Assembly (NCBI GenBank): GCA_029959085.1
Contig: JARWIR010000010.1
Location: 38,866,731 to 38,930,730 of the forward strand
DNA from: Nemophila menziesii
Lineage: Eukaryota > Streptophyta > Magnoliopsida > Boraginales > Hydrophyllaceae
Length of the DNA: 64,000 bases
Reading direction: 5' to 3'
The translations under genes and the position numbers were made by a program. Positions 46,385-58,242 of this stretch are shown here, piece by piece. The notes below the pieces were generated by a model. The model was not told the origin of the DNA. It did no database searches and saw only the letters and a list, made by a program, of their open reading frames with translations. The stretch's first letter is position 1. Every line of letters starts with the position of its first letter.

Positions 46385-47904
46385 AAGCATTCACTTCAAA
46401 GGAATGGACTTCTGCAATTCAGAAAGAACTTAATGCTCTACAAGAAAACAATACATGGACTATTGTTCCACAAACATCCACAATGAAAACAATTGGGTTT
46501 AAATGGGTTTTTAAACTCAAGTTTAAGGCAGATGGTTCACTTGAAAGACACAAAGCTCGCTTAGTTGCAAAAGGATATAATCAACAAGAAGGATTAGATT
46601 TCTTTGATACTTTCTCTCTTGTTGCAAAGTTAGTATCAATAAGATTCATACTCGCTTTAGCCTCCATTCACAATTGGTTTCTACATCAACTCGATGTAAA
46701 CAATGCGTTTGTACATGGATAATTGGATGAAGAAGTTTATAAGACCATTCCACAAGGTCTTCAAGCTCAGAAAGATATAGTTTGCAAGTTAAACAAAAGC
46801 TTGTATGGCTTAAAACAAGCCTCGCGACAATGGTTTGCAAAGTTATCCTCTTCATTAATTTCATATGGATTTGAACACTCCTCAAGTGATTACAGTCTTT
46901 TTATCAAAAGAACCCCTACTACATTCATTTCACTACTAGTGTATGTTGATGACATAATTCTCGCTAGTAACAATCTTGATGAGATAAAGAATCTAAAAGC
47001 TCATTTAGATTCAGAGTTTACAATAAAAGACTTGGGTGAACTTAAATATTTTCTAGGTATAGAAGTTGCTCGAAAAACAACTGGAATTTCTTTATGTCAG
47101 AGAAAATTTGCTCTCGACATACTAAATGAATCTGGAGTAATAGCAGCCAAGCCTGTGGTTTTTCCCATGGAGTCTACATTAAAATTACGACAAGACGATG
47201 ATCAAGAGCTAGACAATCCTTCATCATATCGATGTTTAATTGGAAGATTGTTATACTTGACCATAACAAGACCAGATTTAACCTACTCGGTTAATTCACT
47301 TAGTCAATTCTTAGCAAAACCATGTAATAGTCATTGGAAAGCTGCACAACGTGTTCTACGATACAGTAAAATGACTCTAGGACAAGGTTTATTTCTTTCA
47401 TCAACCTCTGAAGTCAAACTAAAAGCATATTGTGATAGTGATTGGGTTGGATGCCTTGATTCAAGAAGAAGTATCACGGGGTTTTGTATATTTCTCGGTG
47501 TCTCGTTGATTTCTTGGAAGAGTAAGAAACAAACAACAATTAGCCGTTCAACAGCTGAAGCAGAGTATAGAGCATTAGCTGCCGTAACTTGTGAGATTCA
47601 GTGGATTATTTACGCATTAAAGGATTATAGTATTGTTCATTCTATCCTTGCGCTAGTGTATTCAGATAGCAAGTCAGCTATCGCCATGTCGACGAATCCT
47701 GTTCATCATGAATTAACGAAACACGTCGACATTGATTGCAAGTTAACACGTGAGAAAATTCAAGCTGGAATCATTAAACTCTTCTACATTCCATCAAATT
47801 TACAAATTGCCGACATATTTACTAAACCTCTTGGTTCTATTGCATTTAATAACAATTTGTCCAAGCTGAACATCTCTAACATCCACGTTCTGCTTGAAGG
47901 GGGC
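46385..47904 (+). pseudogene. Copia A RT and RNase H (broken, 3' half)
   Basis: Resumes the A polyprotein directly after the AAGCA repeat ([20 protein letters not shown]). RT motifs are [40 protein letters not shown] and LVYVDDIILAS. RNase H motifs are DSDWVGCLDSRRSITG, STAEAEYRALA and TKHVDIDCKL. A TAA near 46720 breaks the RT; the rest (46723-47910) is open. A polypurine tract GAAGGGGGCTC leads into the 3' LTR. Confidence 0.93.
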
Positions 47905-48181
47905 TCTTGAGATGTAATATTAGATAAATGTAGAGCTAGATTTAATATAAAACAAAAGTTGAATGACCTTTTTGTAAATAGAAGGAAATAGTTTGTTACA
48001 ACAGTTAGAATATAGAACTATATATACATTTGTACACAACTGAAATAAGCTAATGAAATCAGTCGATTCTCTATTACTTTTCCTCCATCTTCTTCTTCTT
48101 TCTCTCTGCAATTCTTTTGCTTTTCTTTCTCTATCAATGGAAGCTTAATTTTCTATGACTTAAGCATTTCAAATCTTATCA
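47905..48181 (+). repeat. Copia A 3' LTR
   Basis: 277 bp, TCTTGAGATG...CTTATCA, about 10 by-eye differences from the 5' LTR, followed by the ATATA target copy. Confidence 0.92.
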
Positions 48182-49113
48182 ATATAAAATTTACTTTTGC
48201 TAAATTTATAGGTTTGTGTATACTAAACCGAAAAAATTTATGTTACTCTTTCTTTCTTATTTAATCTTTCGGAGTTATGTATAATATCGGAAATTAGTTG
48301 CTTACTAATATTATATTTCTCCTTTACATATAATATAGCAAAAGAATTTAAATAAAGTGAAAAGCAACTTGAGACGAATAAAACCTTAGAAGAAGAAGTT
48401 TATGGATTTGAACTAATATTCATTGAAATCCGATAGGCCTGAAAAATTTAATGATTCTAACTTTTTATTACTTTAAAAATCAAATTCTAGTTAAACTTGG
48501 AAAGTCCTATAATTTTCTTATCTAAAAATAATCACGATAGAATTCTGATCATAATACAATTCTTTTGAGATTTTCAAATCCTAGTTAAACTTAAAAATAT
48601 CTAAAGTTTCTTATATAAGATATCTTATATCTTTTTGACAGATATATTTGAGGTTTTAAGGTTTAAATTGTAAGGGTGGAAGAACAGGATCCAAAAGTTG
48701 GATTTTCCACTGAGGTATAAATTTTTAATCATACTAAAATCTCTTCACATGATATGTTACTTGTTAAATTCCATAATTTATCTAATTACATATCTTTGTT
48801 AAGTTATAAAGCTTCATCTTCTTAGATTGCTACCTTACCGTACACTTTTTTTATTACAGTGAACTTTTAAGTCGGTCGTAGTAAAATCTTTTCTCAATTT
48901 ATTGCAAACGTAACATCACAATAAAGTATAAACGCACGCCTGAACTCGATATTGCCTTATATTTGCTTGCAGCTAAAACTCGTAAAGATTCATTGCTTTT
49001 CAACTTCATATTGAAATAATTCTTCTACTACTCAAAACACTAAAACACCTTTCTTTACTGACAATTCTAAAATATTCGTAACAGAATTTTTCTTTTAAAA
49101 ATCCAGTGAAAGA

Positions 49114-50842
49114 ATGGGCGACGCAACAATATCCGGTGGTGGTGGGATTGAAGCAATGGGCCTTGTCCGTCATATAATTCATGGTAGATGGTTTTCACTT
49201 TTCGCGTCGTTTCTAATCATGGCTGGAGCAGGAGCAACTTATCTCTTTGGAGTTTACTCTAAAGATATAAAATCTACACTTGGTTATGACCAAACCACAC
49301 TTAACCTCTTAAGCTTCTTCAAAGATCTTGGTGCAAATGTAGGAGTCTTATCGGGTCTCATAGCCGAGGTAACTCCAACATGGTTCGTATTATTAATAGG
49401 CTCCGCCATGAATTTTGTAGGGTACTTCATGATATGGTTAGCCGTAACAAACAAGATTCCTAAGCCTAAAGTTTGGCATATGTGTGTTTACATATGCCTT
49501 GGGAGCAAATTCACAAAACTTCGCAAACACGGGCGCTTTAGTAACTTCCATTCGCAACTTTCCTGAAAGCCGAGGCGTTATGTTAGGGTTATTGAAGGGT
49601 TTCACTGGTTTAAGTGGAGCGATTTTAACACAAGTTTACTTAGCTGTCTATGGTAACGATTCAAAGTCGCTAATTTTATTAATCGCGTGGCTTCCGGCTG
49701 CTTTATCCGTGGTGTTTGTTTATACGATTCGTGCTATGAAGGTTGTGAAACATAAGAATGAGCTTAGAGTGTTTTATCATTTTCTTTATGTATCGATTGT
49801 ATTAGCTTTATTCATTATGGCAATGACTATAGCTCAGAGACTTGTCGACTTTTCAGAGGCGGCTTATGCTGCAAGCGCAACTGTCGTTTGTGCTTTACTT
49901 TTTTTCCCACTTTCTATAGTGATTAGAGAAGATTTAGTCTCGTGGAAGCTAAAGAAAGAGGCTATAGATGCACCCAAGATTATTATCGAAACTCAATCAC
50001 CATTGGAAATTAAGCCAATATCTCAAGAACCCGTGAAGAAAACGACGTTATGGTACGAGGACATCTTTAAAAAACCGGAAAGGGGCGAAGATTACACGAT
50101 TTTACAAGCACTTCTTAGCACCGATATGCTTATTCTGTTTCTTGCAACATTTTGTGGACTTGGTTCAAGCTTAACCGCAGTCGATAACTTAGGTCAGATC
50201 GGTGAATCGTTAGGCTATCCATCAAAAACCGTAAAATCTTTCGTTTCGCTTTTAAGTATATGGAATTATTTCGGGAGAATTTTTTCCGGATTTGTATCGG
50301 AAACTCTACTTTCAAAGTACAAATTTCCGAGGCCATTGATGATGACACTAGTCCTTTTGTTGTCATGCATTGGTCATCTTATGATTGCTTTTCCATTCCC
50401 TGGTTCAGTTTATGTGGCGTCAATAATCATTGGATTTTCATTCGGTGCGCAATTACCATTACTTTTCGCGATTATTTCTGAGCTATTCGGGTTGAAGTAT
50501 TACTCAACGTTATTTAATTGTGGGCAATTGGCTAGTCCTCTTGGTTCATACATATTAAACGTTAGAATAACTGGTTATCTATATGATAAAGAGGCGTTGA
50601 AGGAGCTTGGAAAGAAGGGTTTAACAAGGTCTGATGTAATGGAGCTTACTTGCATTGGTGTAAGATGTTATAGGTTGGTTTTTATTATATTGGCTTGTCT
50701 TACATTTTTTGGAGCGGTTTCTTCGTTGATTTTAGTTTGGAGAACTAGAGAATTTTACAAAAGTGATATTTACAAGAGGTTCAGAGAGGAAGCTGAAACT
50801 ATGGAAGCGGAACTGACGTTACCAATCAGTAATAAAATATAG
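49114..50842 (+). pseudogene. Nodulin-like / NFD4-type MFS transporter copy, 1-bp frameshift
   Basis: Near-identical copy of the gene at 24975. One extra G in GCCTTGGGAGCAAAT (49501-49503, where the other copy has GCCTTGGAGC) shifts the frame after residue ~130, giving a 150-aa product that loses nine or more membrane helices. Past the lesion the original frame stays fully open to the normal end (50842), with only scattered changes such as KRFREEAETMEAEL for KKFREEAETLEAEL. This implies a very recent lesion or an assembly error. A late ATG product would lack the N-terminal nodulin-like part. Confidence 0.88.
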
Positions 50843-51063
50843 TAGTTAGTATGATCTTAGAGTCGATAAAAACACATTTATACATAAATCTACATAAATT
50901 TGCTCTTTACTTCTTCTTTTTTCGGTAGAAAAAATTTGCTATATATATACTCAATTTCAATAAATTCTAATATTATTTCACTTTTCTTGTATCATTAGTT
51001 AGCATAACATTAAGAGGCAGGAACTTAAAGTTCAATTGACCAAAAGCATCGTTTCTCTTTTTA

Positions 51064-52748
51064 AAGGGTATAAAAAAAGCCATTTATCTTACACAGCCAA
51101 CCCATCACCTCTATTAACAAAAAAACATCAACCCCATAACTAATAGTTAGAACCCAACTAATAATAATAAAAAGCCTAAAAAACCTCTACAATCACTATT
51201 ATATAATCCCCCTACCATCCCCTTTTCTCTCTCAGCATACCCAACCCCCCTCCCCCTCCCCCTCCCGTCAGCTCCCCTCCCGTCAGCTCCCCTCCCCTCT
51301 TGTTTCTCTGTGATGATGAGCAAGCCACCACCGCCCCCCTATCACAACCCAAAATCCACTGCTCCACCATCCCACCACCGACCCCCTTACAATCAAATCA
51401 CCGAACCACCACCGACCCACTGCTTCATAAACCTTTTATTCTGCTAATAATTTGATTGGCTGACCAAGATAATCGTTAACAATCTGAGACACGTTTGCAT
51501 CACAGCTTTGAAGCCAATTGTCCAGCCCAAACAATTACACCATGGGGCCAGCCCAAGAACACTATCATCCTGGGTCCAATCCAATCGAGCCCAAGATTCT
51601 GTTGCAGCCCAAATCATCAGCACCACCTTCTGGCCCTCACCTCCATTATTGGCGGTCATGTTCTCACCGTCCCACCATAAGAGCTCATCTTCTACAGCCA
51701 AGCTCTGCCAAAGACGAAGCAGCTTTGCACCACCAACGAAGCCGCTCTCTGCACCACCAACGAAGCCGCTCTCTGCACCAACGAAGCCGCCTTCCAACCA
51801 GCACCTGAAAACCCTATCCCCATGGGTCCAGCCCATATAGAAGAACCGTTGTGGGCACATTCCTTGGAGTCGAAGTCGGATAATGGGGTCAGCCCCATCT
51901 GGGCCAATGCAAGGGTGATTAATGGGCCTAGCCACAGGAAGCCAATACATTGCCCGATATGGGTTCAGCCCAACGAAGCCCAAATCACTTCTGCAGCCCA
52001 TCCTGCGCTAGCTTCTGAAACTATCAACCTTAATGGTGAGAATTCACCATTTTTTCTTCTTCATTTTACATTTTTTTGTCTTTTTTATTTTTATTTTTAT
52101 TTTGTATTATTAATACAGAGGACACGTTATGGGCTGGGGGTTCCTACAAACTACACTAATCCAAATGCTCCAACACCACTATCTGAAGTTAGGAAACTAG
52201 TTGATGATGGAAAATATGCCGAAGCAGCTCTCAAACTATCTTCGCCCATCTTCGCCGCCCTCTCCTTCTGAATGTGTTCGTTTATTATTCGAATTTCCTG
52301 GCCACCGTTATTCTTTGTTGGTTGTAATGTTGTTTGTGATGGGTCTAGGCCCAATTTGTTGAATGAGTAAAAATGTTGGATTGTTTGTTATTTTTTGTTG
52401 GTTATGGGGCCAAGCCCATTCGGATTAGTTCTTGTTGGGGCCAGGCGTAATAACTATGTTGCAGTAGGTGATAGTTTTTATTTCATGGAATGTGCAGCCC
52501 CATGAGGAAAAATAGACAACAAATTGGTCTCTAAACAATGTTAAACACACCGCTGTCCGTACCCACTACGTTGAAAATGGAATGTTTGTGAACACGGGGT
52601 TGGTCCGTACCCACCACGAGTGGGGGTAGGATGGTAAAAAATCTAATCAGAAGATTGGAAATTGGATGTAAAAAATAAGTTTTGGTAACTAGGATGTGTA
52701 ATGTTAATATTTTGAATTTGAGGCAATAATTTGTATTTTCCTCTATAA
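51064..52748. other. Insertion of about 1.7 kb specific to the distal copy
   Basis: Absent from the proximal copy, where the two flanks are almost adjacent near 26925-26950. The left part is C-rich with repeats (CTCCCCTCCCGTCAG twice at about 51260-51295; a 27-bp CACCAACGAAGCCGCTCTCT-type repeat about 51728-51792). Many GCCCA/TGGGC words occur throughout. It carries an alpha-L-fucosidase gene fragment. I could not find convincing terminal repeats or a target duplication, so the vehicle is unknown. Confidence 0.7.
51990..52240 (+). pseudogene. Fragment of GH95 alpha-L-fucosidase gene (FUC95A-like)
   Basis: An exon end reads LASETINLN and stops at a GGTGAG donor (exon end 52035). After an 83-bp T-rich intron ending TTAATACAG (52118) the reading resumes EDTLWAG, then after a one-base shift VPTNYTNPNAPTPLSEVRKL and VDDGKYAEAA. 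Plant alpha-L-fucosidase 2 (apoplastic xyloglucan fucosidase, GH95) has the LNEDTLW-G-P--Y-NP-A motif followed by a VRKLVD-G-Y-EA helix, so the identification is specific. The intact phase across the intron indicates DNA-level capture. Only ~60 codons remain, with a shift. Confidence 0.75.
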
Positions 52749-53362
52749 AGAATCATTAAGAAGCAGACCACTACAAAATCACATGTTATCACTATACATG
52801 GGAGTTGGGATTGGGGACAAACCATTGACTTTTGTTACCATTAGAATCTTTCTGTACTCCATGTGCATTCGTCCCCATATAAGTTTTTGTAATTATTCAA
52901 CATTGCCTTTTTGGTGTAGGTTGCCATTGTATTACTTTTTTGAAATATTTAGATTAATGGCCTATATAGAAGTGAGTAATAGTCGCTTTTATCACGAATT
53001 TAAAGTTGGGTAAACTATTAATAAAGTATCCGGGTTCGTAGATAGTCATGGTAAACTTTTGGATAATTTTTACCAAGAGTAAAAATCGGGTTGGTTTTAT
53101 CTTTGGATGAGTATTTTTACATGAGTTGGGTAAAAAAGTGCATTTAAAAAAAAAATCGGACCCGATATTAAAAATTTTAGATGCTATTTATACATGGTAA
53201 AACAGAAAGTAACATTTTTACCCCTTCAGGTTGGATCTTTATACCCTCAGGTTGTGTTCCAAACTGGGTCCGAACATTGGGCCTACACCTCCATCCATTT
53301 CACGTTTTCTTTACTAATTAACCACGTGTATGCGAGTTAAGCATTTATAATCATATTCGATC

Positions 53363-53945
53363 TTGAAAAAGTCGAATATGAAAAAAGTTAAAATAACTAC
53401 CACACTCACTAATAAATCCAAGACCTATCTAATAGAGACTAAAGGGGAGGACGGAGTCAAGATGACACACGTTGAAAACCCTACACCCGAAGAAAAAGAG
53501 AAATCTTCAATGGCCATGATAGCTTCTCCGAAGAAACATTCACGGAACTACCTTTTGCTTATGAGAAAGTATTTGAAGAAGAAGTTGATAAAGGAGAATA
53601 CAAGAAGATTCATGAAGATTTGGAAAGATTGGGTTGGTCTACGTTCATGGTAAGACGTTCTAAAAGACGTTCTTTTTGTTGAATTGTATTTTGAGGAGAA
53701 GAAGAGGATGTGGCACAGTTGATCTATGAGGAGGTGATACGATTTTTGATCTCTCCCATGTCATTTTTAAAGGAGAAACACGTGAGCTTAAGATGAGTAA
53801 CAATATTGACAATGCTTGGATCATTAAAGTTTTGAGAGTAATTACGCAACTTTCAAAAGAAGAAAAGGAGTACATTATAACACTCCGTGAGAAATTAAAG
53901 AAAAATACAGCAAATCCTATCTTGGATGTCGATAAGGCGAGGTAA
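53363..53945 (+). pseudogene. Unidentified coding remnant
   Basis: Coding-like text moves between frames. The first block reads TTTLTNKSKTYLIETKGEDG, then THVENPTPEEKEKSSMAMIA. After a shift it reads ETFTELPFAYEKVFEEEVDK and YKKIHEDLERLGWSTFM. Further on come DLSHVIFKGETRELKMSNNI and KVLRVITQLSKEEKEYIITL, to a stop near 53945. The acidic/basic mix looks like a real protein rather than AT-rich noise. I do not recognise the family. The first part is shared with the proximal copy up to 27650. Confidence 0.45.
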
Positions 53946-55487
53946 TAGCCTCGAAGAGTATGTTTTCTTTCTTCCTTACCATTTCTTCATGTGCAATATG
54001 TATGCTAATTTTAAATTTTATTTTTCTTGATTCTTTTTCAAGTCGTGGGGACACGGCTCATTTTTGAGTTGGGGATGGGGATTCGTTGTCCTCATCTTCC
54101 CTTTTTGTTTTTACATAAAATTTAAAATTTTTAGGTTGAATTAGGCATAAAATATGTTGAATGTACCTGTTTGAGCATGATTTTAATTAGGTCAATGATA
54201 GTAAGTAGTTTGTTTTTGAAAGATGTTACAAATATGTCTAGCATGCATGTATGAAAACATGAAATAAAAGATAGAAAAGTTAATGAGAAATGCTAAGAAG
54301 TTACGTTGAAACTTAGGGAGAGTTATTTGGTGTGTAGAACGTGAGGTTTGAAATTAGTTGAAAAACCCACTTGTCTATGAACTAGTAGTAAAAAAGTAAC
54401 AAAATCTGGTAGTTAAAAAAATAAATAAGGTAGTTCTTCCATATTGAAGCCACTTGAAGCCTTTTATACCTTCTCACCCTTTTTATTTGATTATTGTTAT
54501 TATTTATCCGTCTTAGCCCCTCTGAGCCTTTCTAAAGCCTTTTATTTAACCACAATATAATCCATACCCTTAGTTTGTAGGACTTATCTATATGACCCGC
54601 ACTCGAATCGCAAAACCTGAGAGAAGTCGTTTTTAGAGCTTGAGTTTGGGGTGGTGGGTTTCATCATTAGGGAACATTGGGTTTGGGAAATTATAATTGT
54701 GATTTTATTGATGATGAAAAAAATTAATATTGTAACCCTTTGCCGGGGTAATAATGAATGAAAAAGAAGCTACGAGCTAAATTTATGAAAAGGCATATTA
54801 TGAAAAATAGTGTGATATCTCGAACATCAAAAAGAGAGTCATAGCTATACAAAATAAAAAATTGATATGAAAAGAATATATATTCGGACCGGCAAAGTGG
54901 AATTTGTATATCATCACAAAAGGTTTTATTTGGAATTATTGGGGATGCACATCAAAAGCATCAATAAATTGGGTTGAGTGAGAACATCTTCGAGTGAAAA
55001 CTTAAGCTATAGGGTGATTCGCTGATGGCTAGTGAGGAGGGAGCCAAAATCTCACTTTTCATTTATCTAAATATACCACACCGTCCCTAAGCCACGTTAT
55101 AACCAAAGACCTTAGGATTTCTAACTGCTTGTTGGAGAAACAATTAAGCTATTAGGTAGTAGGTAAGTGTACCATTGGATGCTATATAAGGACCTATGAA
55201 CAACCTATAGCCATTAGCATGAACTAAGTTATCAACCTCTCCTTCTGGCATTGCGAAATTAATCTTGACTTGAATTCATGGATTGTTGATTATGTGTGTA
55301 TTAAGCATACTTGTGCATTATTTCTTGAGCATTACTACATGAGACTTTTTAGGTATTCTACTCGAGGATCATTCATTGTGTTATGTTCTTATTCTCCTCC
55401 TACTTCTTCCTCTTGATTATGTGACTACCCTACTATTCTTTATTTTTATTGTATCGGGACGATACAACTTTGAGTTGGGGGTCTTGA
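53946..55487. other. Non-coding DNA, probable 3' internal region of a gypsy-like element
   Basis: No ORF of note. The phrases TTTTTGAGTTGGGGATGGGG (about 54063) and ACTTTGAGTTGGGGGTCT (about 55470) are the kind of purine-rich text seen before the 3' LTR of Tat/Athila-type gypsy elements, and the second abuts an LTR-like start. No pol domains remain. Confidence 0.4.
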
Positions 55488-56840
55488 TGTCTCCCTGTTT
55501 TTCATGAATTAATACTACTTGGAGACATCATTTTAGGTGTATTTATTAGAGTATAGGTCGATTTTCTCATGATTTAGTACACTTTCCTATTTTGTGTCTT
55601 GAATTAACTATTTATTATTTTTAGAGCATATTGGGTTTAATTATTTATTTAGTGTGAAACTTTAGGGATATATGGTAATTAATTAGAGTCCAAGTTGGTT
55701 CCAAGAGCTAAAGGAAAGAAGATAAACATGTAAATTGAAGATAAGGAAACAAAAGATAAAAATATTGAAAAGGAAAAGTTGTCATAAATCTGAGTTTCAG
55801 CACCTATGACCACAAATCAGCTTATATCTCAAAATCGGTGAGGAATTTGGAAGAATAGTCAAGATCAAAGTTAAAGATCTTTCCGAGACGATGAATTTTG
55901 ACTACTCATTCGCATCAAACGGATAAGAATTGAAACTTTTAGGACCAAAACAAAAACGTAGTTGATTCCATATTTTTGGGCTATGAATTTGAGTTGGGCT
56001 AGGAGTCCAATACTTACCTTCTCCTTCAAGAAAACGAATTAGGTATTCCTATACACTATAAATACAGCCTCTTATCATTAGAAAATCATCCTTGGCCAAA
56101 CCTTAAGGTCAGGAAGAAGATTACAACACAAGAAGAGAAGTTTGGAAGGAGTTGTGCATCAATCATGTCTTCTTCAACCTTCAATATTGTAATTCTTTTC
56201 TTTTCTTTTCTTAGTATGAATTAAATAATTTAGCTTGAGTGTTAGCATATATGTATGAACCCTAGTTTTGATTTACATCTATCTAATTTGGGAATTCTAT
56301 GTTTTAAATTGAATTATTGTTTTTTTTCTCTGTTTATGTGTTGGGATTTATATTCTGTGTTCGTGTGGACTGCAGCCATATAGAATTACCATCATAGTAG
56401 TTAGATAATCATTGAAAACGGTATATTTAACTATAGGATTAGCACATAACGTCTAGAATAAGGTTTGATCTGACAATTCAGCCTAACTAGATAGTCATTA
56501 TGGTTTAGTGTATTGCTATTTAATCAATTGCAGGAAAAGATTATTAGGTTCTTATTGACACAGGTAAACCCTAAAATTATCTACCTAGCGCAATTGAAAC
56601 CGACTATTGAAATACTACATGATTCACCCTTACATGTTTAGAACGACAAAACTAGTGGGGATTACTTGCTAATTACTTAGGCTAAACTATCATACTATCT
56701 TGGGGTTTCTGTTGGGGTGTATTTTGCCTTGGGGTTTTTAGATGTTGAATTCACTATATTAATCAATCAGATATAGTTATTCATAAATACACAAACCAAA
56801 CTTCATCTAAATCTATAATTAATTTTTCTTTTACTAATTT
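55488..56840 (+). mobile_element. Gypsy-like LTR 1 (degenerate)
   Basis: Starts TGATGTCTCCCTGT after the purine tract GAGTTGGGGGTCT. It shares the opening (GAGACATCATTTTAGGTGTA, TTTAGTGTGAA, TTTTAGAGC) with a second LTR-like block at 58243. A promoter-like CTATAAATACAG lies near 56061. The right end is uncertain. No coding content. Confidence 0.5.
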
Positions 56841-56959
56841 TAGTGGTGTATTCAATTAAAAGTTTATGGGATTTAAAAGAAAAACTTAAAAAGTTGTCCA
56901 ATTGAGATCAATCTGTTGAATTTTTGGTGTATTCAATTATTATTTTAACAGAATCTATT

Positions 56960-58120
56960 AACACAATTACATAGAAAAAAAATACGGTTACAAGAAAATC
57001 GTCCCACGCCCTGCAACAATTTGTCACTAACATCTAATTTAGCCAACTGGAAGGGAGTATTATAAGCCCAGTTACCAAGCAACGTGCCAACAAGTTGTTG
57101 TTTGGCGATCCAATCCATCCCTTTGTTCTTGTTTCTTAGGATAAGAAAAATTAATATATTTGTTTGTAGAAAGATTACAAATAACATTATACAAAATAGC
57201 TAACTTTCAATCAGTTGGTGGATTTTTTGATTCTAGATGTTTGATGAAATTTATGAAATCGTTCCAAATATGTAATTCTCCTTATGTGTGAGCCAAAAAA
57301 GTTGCATTTCTTACTCATATTTCCTCTGATTCTGATGTTGTTTCTGCCTTGAAACCTCATGCATGGTCTCTAGATATATTTTCCTAGACATTTGTTACTA
57401 CACACTCAACACTTACACTTTAGTACTATAAATAAAATTTGCATCAACATTGATTGTAATAGGAACATTGTCAGTGATTATGGGTCTGTTATAACTTACT
57501 TTTGTATTATTGGTTTAAATTGTATTACAACTAACCATAGGTTCGTTAGGGCTTTTGTGAATCCAACATAACTTATCATAGGCTTTCAGAGCTTTTATGG
57601 TAGTTTACAAAGGTTTAAGTTTTATGCCACTGAAAAGATAATCATTTCTAGATTTCCTAGTAAACCAAACCATCATAGGTGTCTTCTTAACTAGGGGGTT
57701 TTCCAACTTATCATTCGAATCAACACTAATAAGATTAAGTATCCATTTCTCCACTCTTAAAGGTATTAAATGTCTAGTTAGGAACCCCATAGAAGATGCA
57801 AAACATGTAGCCCTTGCCCAATTACATTCAAACAAAAGGTGATCAAAAGTTACCTTTTAAATGTTACGAATTTTGCAAAGATTACTTAAGGAGCATTTCC
57901 TATTAAATTTATTTGCTATAGTAACTAGTGCATTTTTACAAACCCTACACAATAAAAATCTAACTTTTGGGGGATATTAAGGCTCCATATAGTAAACCAT
58001 ATTACATTTGGCTTATTAAAAGACTCTGAGGGTTTCTCATCATTTTCTAATTTTTCCTTATTCTCTTCCCCATCTTTATATTTTTCATAAACTTTACTAA
58101 CAGTTAATATACCATCCTTA
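56960..58120 (-). pseudogene. LINE 3' part: zinc-binding RT domain and RNase H (broken)
   Basis: On the minus strand, starting from 58120, text equals the zf-RVT region: VIWFTIWSLNIPQKLDFYCV, then KNALVTIANKFNRKC, then VTFDHLLFECNWARATCFAS. It is followed by an RNase H domain (PITINVDANFIYSTK, VVVTN, GFKAETTSESEE, VRNATFLA) and its tail (DWIAKQQLVGTLLGNWAYNT). The order is right for a plant L1-type LINE with a C-terminal RNase H. Several stops interrupt it. Confidence 0.75.
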
Positions 58121-58242
58121 GTTTATTTCCAGAATGGCTTTTATTAGTAGGCAAGTATGATACCTTCTTTTTAGTAATTTTTATGCAATATTATGTGAGA
58201 TAATATATAAAATCATCATTCGATACTTGTTTTTAGCTATAT

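Larger units (their letters stand above)
35745..48181 (+). mobile_element. Copia retrotransposon A (host of nested element B)
   Basis: Two 277-bp LTRs (35745-36021 and 47905-48181) and a 5-bp ATATA target duplication (35740-35744 and 48182-48186) mark the ends. The empty-site sequence in unit 1 (GTTATATAATGTTT near 12056) supports the position. The edge could be read 3 bp further in (TGAGATG), which would be the usual TG start. Without element B it is 4805 bp, a typical copia length. The LTRs differ at about 10 positions by eye (about 3.6%). Its gag-pol is broken. Confidence 0.93.
32256..53474 (+). repeat. Segmental duplication, distal copy (interrupted)
   Basis: Starts TAGGCCCGGTC and matches the proximal copy through the TNP1-like relic and intergenic DNA to 35744. 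It resumes at 48182 after copia A, then covers the MFS copy, and after an extra 51064-52748 segment runs to 53474. Divergence is clearly higher than between the two 6.9-kb tandem units, so this duplication is older. Confidence 0.85.

Noticed and set aside
51444..52001. Minus-strand 185-aa frame and overlapping plus-strand frames of 96-149 aa
   Set aside because: Several frames on both strands are open because of C-rich, repeat-containing DNA; no domain recognised. Only the fucosidase-like exon pair at the right end has support.
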